Source: Actinospineispora spinosispora DSM 44797 (GTDB lineage Bacteria; Actinomycetota; Actinomycetes; Mycobacteriales; Pseudonocardiaceae). From it: a stretch of 64,000 nucleotides of DNA. Under the pieces are notes generated by a model that ran no database searches, was not told the origin of the DNA, and saw only the letters and a program-made list of their open reading frames with translations. The DNA lies in the NCBI RefSeq assembly GCF_000429025.1, contig NZ_AUBB01000033.1, positions 1-64,000 on the forward strand. Reading direction: 5' to 3'. Position 1 is the stretch's first letter; each line of letters opens with the position of its first letter. Of this stretch, positions 12,501-18,500 are shown one piece after another. Made by a program: the position numbers and the translations under genes.

Positions 12501-15500
12501 ATCCTGGCCCGCCGTGGCCTTGGCCGTGCCGGTGACCTTGCCGGTGCAGCCCGCTTCGGGGCAGATGAGGTTGGAGCCGGTCTCCGCCTCGCCGGAGAAG
12601 CCAGGGACCGGGGCCCCGTCCTTGTCGTTCTTGTCCGCCTTCGTCCGCTGACCCGAGTCGCGCATCAGGGTCGCGGTGGCGTCGCTGGTGACCGCGCACC
12701 CGCTGGAGGTGGAGGTGCAGGTGGCGTCGGTGTGTGAGGCGCCGGGGATGCCGCTGGTGTCGCCGGTGGTGGTGGCGGTGCAGCCGGGCCCTGTGCACTG
12801 GGCCATCGAGCTGGACTGCGACCAGGTCGCGGGGAGCGCGTCGGCCGGGATCGGCTTCTTCGCTGCCTCGGTGGCGGCGGTTGCGGTCTTCTTCGCGTCG
12901 TCGGCGGTCTTGGCCGCCTCGGTGGCTGCCTTCTTCTGCTCAGCGGTGGCGCCGGGCAGCGCGGCGGTCGCGGCGGCCTGGTCGGCTGCCTGACGCGCTT
13001 CGGTTGCCTGGGTGGTGGCCTGGGTGGCCGCGTTCTTGTACTGCTCGGTGTAGATGTCGGCGACGACCTGGCCGGAGGCGGAGGAGGAGCTGGAGACGGC
13101 CTGGCAGGCGCTGCCGGTGGTGTCACACGTGCTGGTGGTGGTCCCGGTGGCCTCCGGGGGTCCCCGGGATCCGGCCGCGCCGTTGTGGTTGTCGGGGCCG
13201 TCGATGCCGGTGGCGACACCCCGAGGGGTGCCCTTGCAGGGGCCGGAGCCGTCGCAGGTCAGCGTGGCCGATGCCGAGGACCAGCTGGAGGCGCCGGGGA
13301 CGGTCGGGCCGCCGGAGTTCGCGGACGAGCCGGGCGCGGTGGCCGGCTGCTCGGAGTTCTGGCCGCCCTGTCCGGAGGGGTTCTTGCCGCCCTGTGAGGC
13401 GGTGCTGCCCTGCGCGTCCTTGCCCTCGCCGTTGCTCGAACCGCCGCCGGTGGCGCTGGTGCCCTCGTCGGAGGTGCCGCCGGTGTTGGTGGAGGTGACG
13501 GTGGCGTTGTCGGTGGAGGACTCCTGGACCATCGGGGCGATGCTGTTGGCATCCGGGCCGGAGGAGGCGGCGCCGTTGACGACGGCCTGGCAGGTGCCGC
13601 CGCTCACCCCGGAGCAGGTGCCGACGCTGCGGTTGCCGCGCGGGTCCGGGGAGACCGACGGGTCGGTTGCGGTGACCGTGGCGGTGATCTTGCCGGTGCA
13701 GTCGGTGCCCTCGCAGGTCATCTTGCCGCCGACCACGGAGGCGGCGGACGGACCGGCGGGCATCCGCGCGGTGTTGATGTCGCCGTCGGCGTAGGCGCGG
13801 GCGGCGCCGGGACCGGTGTTGGCGGTGGACAGCGTCTGGACCTGGCAGCTGCCCGAACCGGTCTGGCAGTCGACGGTTCCTTCGGAGGTGCGGGGCTTTC
13901 CGTCGGCGACGGCGCCGTCGAACGCGGCGGAGGTGGTGTGCGCGGTGCCCGAGCAGGTGCTGGTCCGGCAGTCGATGCTGGCGGCGGACCGCGAGGTGGA
14001 GGTGGGTCCGGAGGTGGGCTGGCCCTTGATCGGCTGGCCGGTCTTCGGGTCGAGCTGGACGTACTCGGCGACGGTCGAGGCGTCGGAGCTGGCCTGGCCG
14101 AGGCAGCCGCCGCCCTGCACGGTGCAGTCGGCGGTGGTGGAGCTGCCCCGGCGGTGCTCGGAGATTCCGGTGTCGCGGGCGCTGGTCGCGGCGGAGGACT
14201 TGCCACCGCACTGGGTGGAGTCCTCGCAGCGGACCTGGGCGTCGGCGTGACTGACGCTCACCGGGCCGGCCGGGGTGGCCGGTTTACCGTTCGCGGCGGG
14301 CTGGGCCTCGCGGTGGGCGACCTCGGTGTCGCCGACCGAACCGCAGGTGCCGCCGACGCCGTGCGCCTCGCAGGTCGTGGTGCCGTTCGAGTCCCGCACG
14401 CCCTTGACGTCACCGGAGGCCTCGCCAGAGGTGGTGCCCTTCGAGGAGGTCGTGCAGTCCTTCGAACCGCACTCGAGGGTGGAGTCGGTACGGGAGTAGG
14501 CGGTGAGGCCCTTGCCCAGTTCGGCGACCGGGTCGGTCTTCGCGGCCGGCTCGGCGCCGGTGCCCGCGGTGGTGGCGGCCAGCGTGACGGTGGGGGTCAC
14601 CTCGAGGTTCGTGCCGTTGTCGACGGCGGTCGAGCTGGCGTCGGTGGAGCAGCCGCCGGAGGTACCGGTGACGGTGCACTCGTGGTTGGCGTCGGTCTTG
14701 CGGGTCGCGGTCTTGCCATCGATACCCGCGGTGACCTCGGCGGTGGTGGCGGTGGTGCCCTTGCCGGTGCAGCCCTTGACCTGGTCGCAGTCGACGCTGC
14801 TGTAGGACAGGACGTCGTCTCCATCGCCGAGGCCGGAGGACGAGGTGCACGAGCCGCCCTTGACGTCGCAGCCGGCCTTGCCGGAGCGGGCGTGATTGTC
14901 GGTGTTGGTCTTGGCCGGCGTGGCCGCGACCGCGGCCTGACCGGTCTCCGGGTCGGCGGCGACGGCGGGGGTGGCCGAGGTCGTGGTGGTCTTCTCGGTC
15001 TTTCCGCCGGTGCTGGTCTCGGTGGTGCCGGTGCAGCCGGTGGCGCCCTGGGCGCAACGGACGGAGGCCTGGGCGGCCGGCTGCGAGGTAGTGGTGTTCT
15101 CGTCGTCGCCGTAGAGCAGGTCGGCAAGCCAGCCACGCTGTCCGTTCTCGGTGACGCCTCCGGCGCGGACGGAGGAGCTGACGTCGCAGCCGACCGTGGT
15201 GGCCGCGCAGTGCGCCTTGCTCGAGGCCTCGCCGTTGTCCTTGCTCGCCTCGGTGCTCGCGGCGGGGGTGTTGGCGGGGGTCTTGCTCGCGGCGAGCTGC
15301 GTCGTGTCGGCCGCGGTCTCTCCGGTCGGCTTGGTCTCGGTGGCGCGGCGCCCGGTGGAGTTGGTGTCGCACACCCCGTTGGAGGTGTTGCAGTCCGAAC
15401 CGGCTTCGGACTTCGTCGCGAACGAGGCCAGCGCGCAGTTCTTGGTGCACGTCCCGGTCGCCTCGGACGAGCCCTCCTGCTTGCCCGCGGCGAGGTCGGC

Positions 15501-18500
15501 GGCGTCCGGCGTGGTCGGGGTCTTGCCCGACGTGGTGCAGCCCGCCTTGGCCTGGCAGAACGTGTCCGTGCCACGGGAGTCGGCGACCGTGGAGGTGTTG
15601 CACTCGCCGGCGCCACAGGTGGTCGCGGCGGTCGTCTTGCCCGCTTCGCTGGTGGTCTTGCAGCCCTTCAGGTCACACGAGGCCGAGGCCTTGCGGTCGC
15701 CGACGGTCGAGGAGCTGCTGCAGGTGGAGATGCCGGTCAGGCACAGGCTGCGGTCCTGCTCGGTCTTGCCGGTCTTGGCGTCCTCGGCGACGGTGGCGCA
15801 CTCACCGAACGCGCCCGTGCTCGAGCAGGCCGCCCCGGCGCCGCCGCGTCCGGCGTTCGGGTCCTGCAGCTGCGAGCCGCCGGTCTCCCACCGCAGCTGC
15901 TCGGTCTGGCCGTAGACCTCGTCCTGCTGCGCGGCGTAGGCGGTGGCGCGCTTGTCGTAGGTCGCCTTGTCCAGCTTGCCGGCGTCGAGCTGTTCCTTGT
16001 CCTTGTCCAGCGCGGTCTTCGCCGCCGCGAGCTTCTGCTGGCCGGTGACGGTGTCGGTGATCAGCTGGCTGTCGTAGTCCGACAGCTGGCCCATCGACTC
16101 GTCGGCCTTGGTCTGCAGGGTCTTCTGGGCGGCGACCTTCTTGTCGTAGTCGGCCTGGGTGATCGACCCCTTGGCCAGTGCCGCCTTGGCCTCGTCGACG
16201 CTCTTCTGACCGTTGATCACCGCGAGGTGGTCGTCGAGCGCCTGGTTGGTCGCGGTCGGGGAGCTGGAGTCGTACCAGGAGGCCAGCTGGTACTGGTCGG
16301 TGTCCTGCGTGTCGTCGGCCAGCAGCGGCGGCGGCGCCCTGCTACCCAGGCTGCTGGGCTGGCGGGTCCGCAGCGACCCGTCGGCGAGCGCGCACTCGGC
16401 GTCGCTCTGGCATTCGGTACCGGCGAACTGACCCTGCTCCGCGCCGAGCGAGGACTGCCCGCCACCGTTCTGCTGGCCGCCGGTCTGCTTGCCACCGCCG
16501 GAACCGCTCATGCCCGGGTTGCCGTTTCCGCCGTAGCCGCTTCCGCCGCCGCTGCCGGCGCGGTTGCCCTGGGCGAGCGCGGTGAGCACGTCCTGTGCCG
16601 CACCGGTCAGCATCTCGCGGGTCTGCCCGCCTGCCTGTTCACCGGCGGTGGCGGTCACCAGACCGGACACCATGTCGACCACACCGGACAGGACCTGACC
16701 GAAGTCCTGGAGCCCGGCACTCTGCCCGCCTCGGTTCCCGGGGCCGTTCCCGACGGTGTTGCCGGAGCCCTGGTCGCCGGAGCCCTGGTTGCCGGAGCCC
16801 TGGTTGCCGGAACTCTGCTGGCCGGAGCCGCCGCTGCCTCGCTGGCTTTGACCGATGCCCAGGTCCTTGAGGAGGTCCTGGACGAAGTCGTTCGTCGACT
16901 CGCGGATCGAGCGGGCGAGGTCGCTCCCGCCCCGGGGCTGCTGCTCGCTGGAACCGCCGCCGGAGCCGCCCGACCGTTTCGGGTCCGCCATGCCGAGCCG
17001 CTGGAACAGGTCCTGCATGAAGTCGTTGACCGGCTCCTGGATCGAGCCCTTCGCCGAACCGTGGGCCGAGCCGCGCTGCCCATGGCTCTGGCCGCTCTGG
17101 CGGGCGGGCTTGCGCAGCGAGTCGGTCAGCCCGTCGGCCAGATCGCTCAGGCTCTCGCGCGTCCGCTCCCCCGCCTTGCGGCCGGCGACCTTCGACACCA
17201 CCCCGGACGACAGGTCCACGAACCGTGACATCGCCTCGTCGAGGCTGGGCGCCGAGGGCCGTGGAGCGGGCTGGCCCATCGGCTGCTGGGCGCTGGTCTG
17301 CTGGGTCGGCCGTGCCGCACCGATGCGGCCGAGCAGATCCTGTACGAAGCCGTTGACCGACTCGGTGATCGAGGCGGAGAGATCCTGTCCGGGCTGCTGG
17401 GGAACACTTCCCCGCGCACTCTGGCCGCTGCTGGGTCGGCCGTTCGAACTCGAGCTCATGCTGTCGCCGAGCTGGTCGAGGAACTGGCCCACCTGGGAGG
17501 AAACCTGGCCGACCAGCCGCACCGCGCGACCGTTCGAACCGTCACCACTGTTGTTGCGTGAGTCCTCCGCCGACGCCGGAGGCCCCCGGCCGCGCAACGC
17601 CGAGTACACGCTGTCGGTCACCTTGCTCGCCAGGTCGCAGGACCGGCCGCCGTCGGCGTCGCACCCGGTGACGCCGCGGGTGGTGGGGACGGTGCCGGCG
17701 GCCGGCCCACGGCCGCCGTCACCGTCCCCACGGTCGCCCTGCCTCGCGGCCTCCGGGTGGGCGACCCGGGGGGTGGTCGTCGCCCACCCGGAGGTATTGG
17801 TGCCGGTGCCGCTCTGGCCCCGGTTCAGTGCGGCGCCCTTGACCAGCGCGGACTGTATCTCGTCCGCGGCCTGGGACAGGACCTGGTGGGTCCGCTGCCC
17901 GGCCTCGCGTCCGGCGACCGTGGAGACGACGCCCGAGGCCAGATCGACCACCGAGCCGAACAGCTCGTCGACGCCCTGCCCGGCAGGCACGCGGGGGGTG
18001 GCGGCGCCGTTCGATGTTCCGGTGGGACGGCCCGGACCGGACCCGGTCACGACCGGCAGCGGCTGCTCGCTGTCCTGGGGCGACGTCTGGGCCGCCGACG
18101 GCCGACGGCCGGTGCTCACTGCCGGGGCCTGGGCCTGGCTCTGAGCCGAAGGCGCCGGCTGGCGGGCCGAGCCGGTGAGGCCATTGCTGACCAGCCAGTT
18201 CTGCACCACCTGGGTGATCTGCTGGGTCAGCTGGTCCACCGGGTTCGACGCGTACTGACCACCCTGCGCGTTCTGGCCGAGCTGGCCGGCCTGCGCGGAC
18301 TGGCCCGGACGGGAGCCCTGCTGCGAACCGGACTGGCCGGTCGCGCCGGAGCTCTTACCGCCGATCTGCTGGAGCAGCTGACCGACCTCGGAGAACACGT
18401 GGCCGACGAGCTTCAGCACGCCACCGGCGGTCCCGCCGGCCGCGCCACCGGCGTTGCCCTGTCCGGGACCGCTCTGGCCGCCGGTCGTCGGGCCGGTGCC

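Noticed and set aside
9972..12737. Plus-strand open frame of 921 codons
   Set aside because: Shadow of the giant gene on the opposite strand. Valine/alanine/glycine-rich without family motifs.
13938..17228. Plus-strand open frame of 1,096 codons
   Set aside because: Shadow of the giant gene. The Gly/Arg-rich translation follows from the opposite-strand codon bias.
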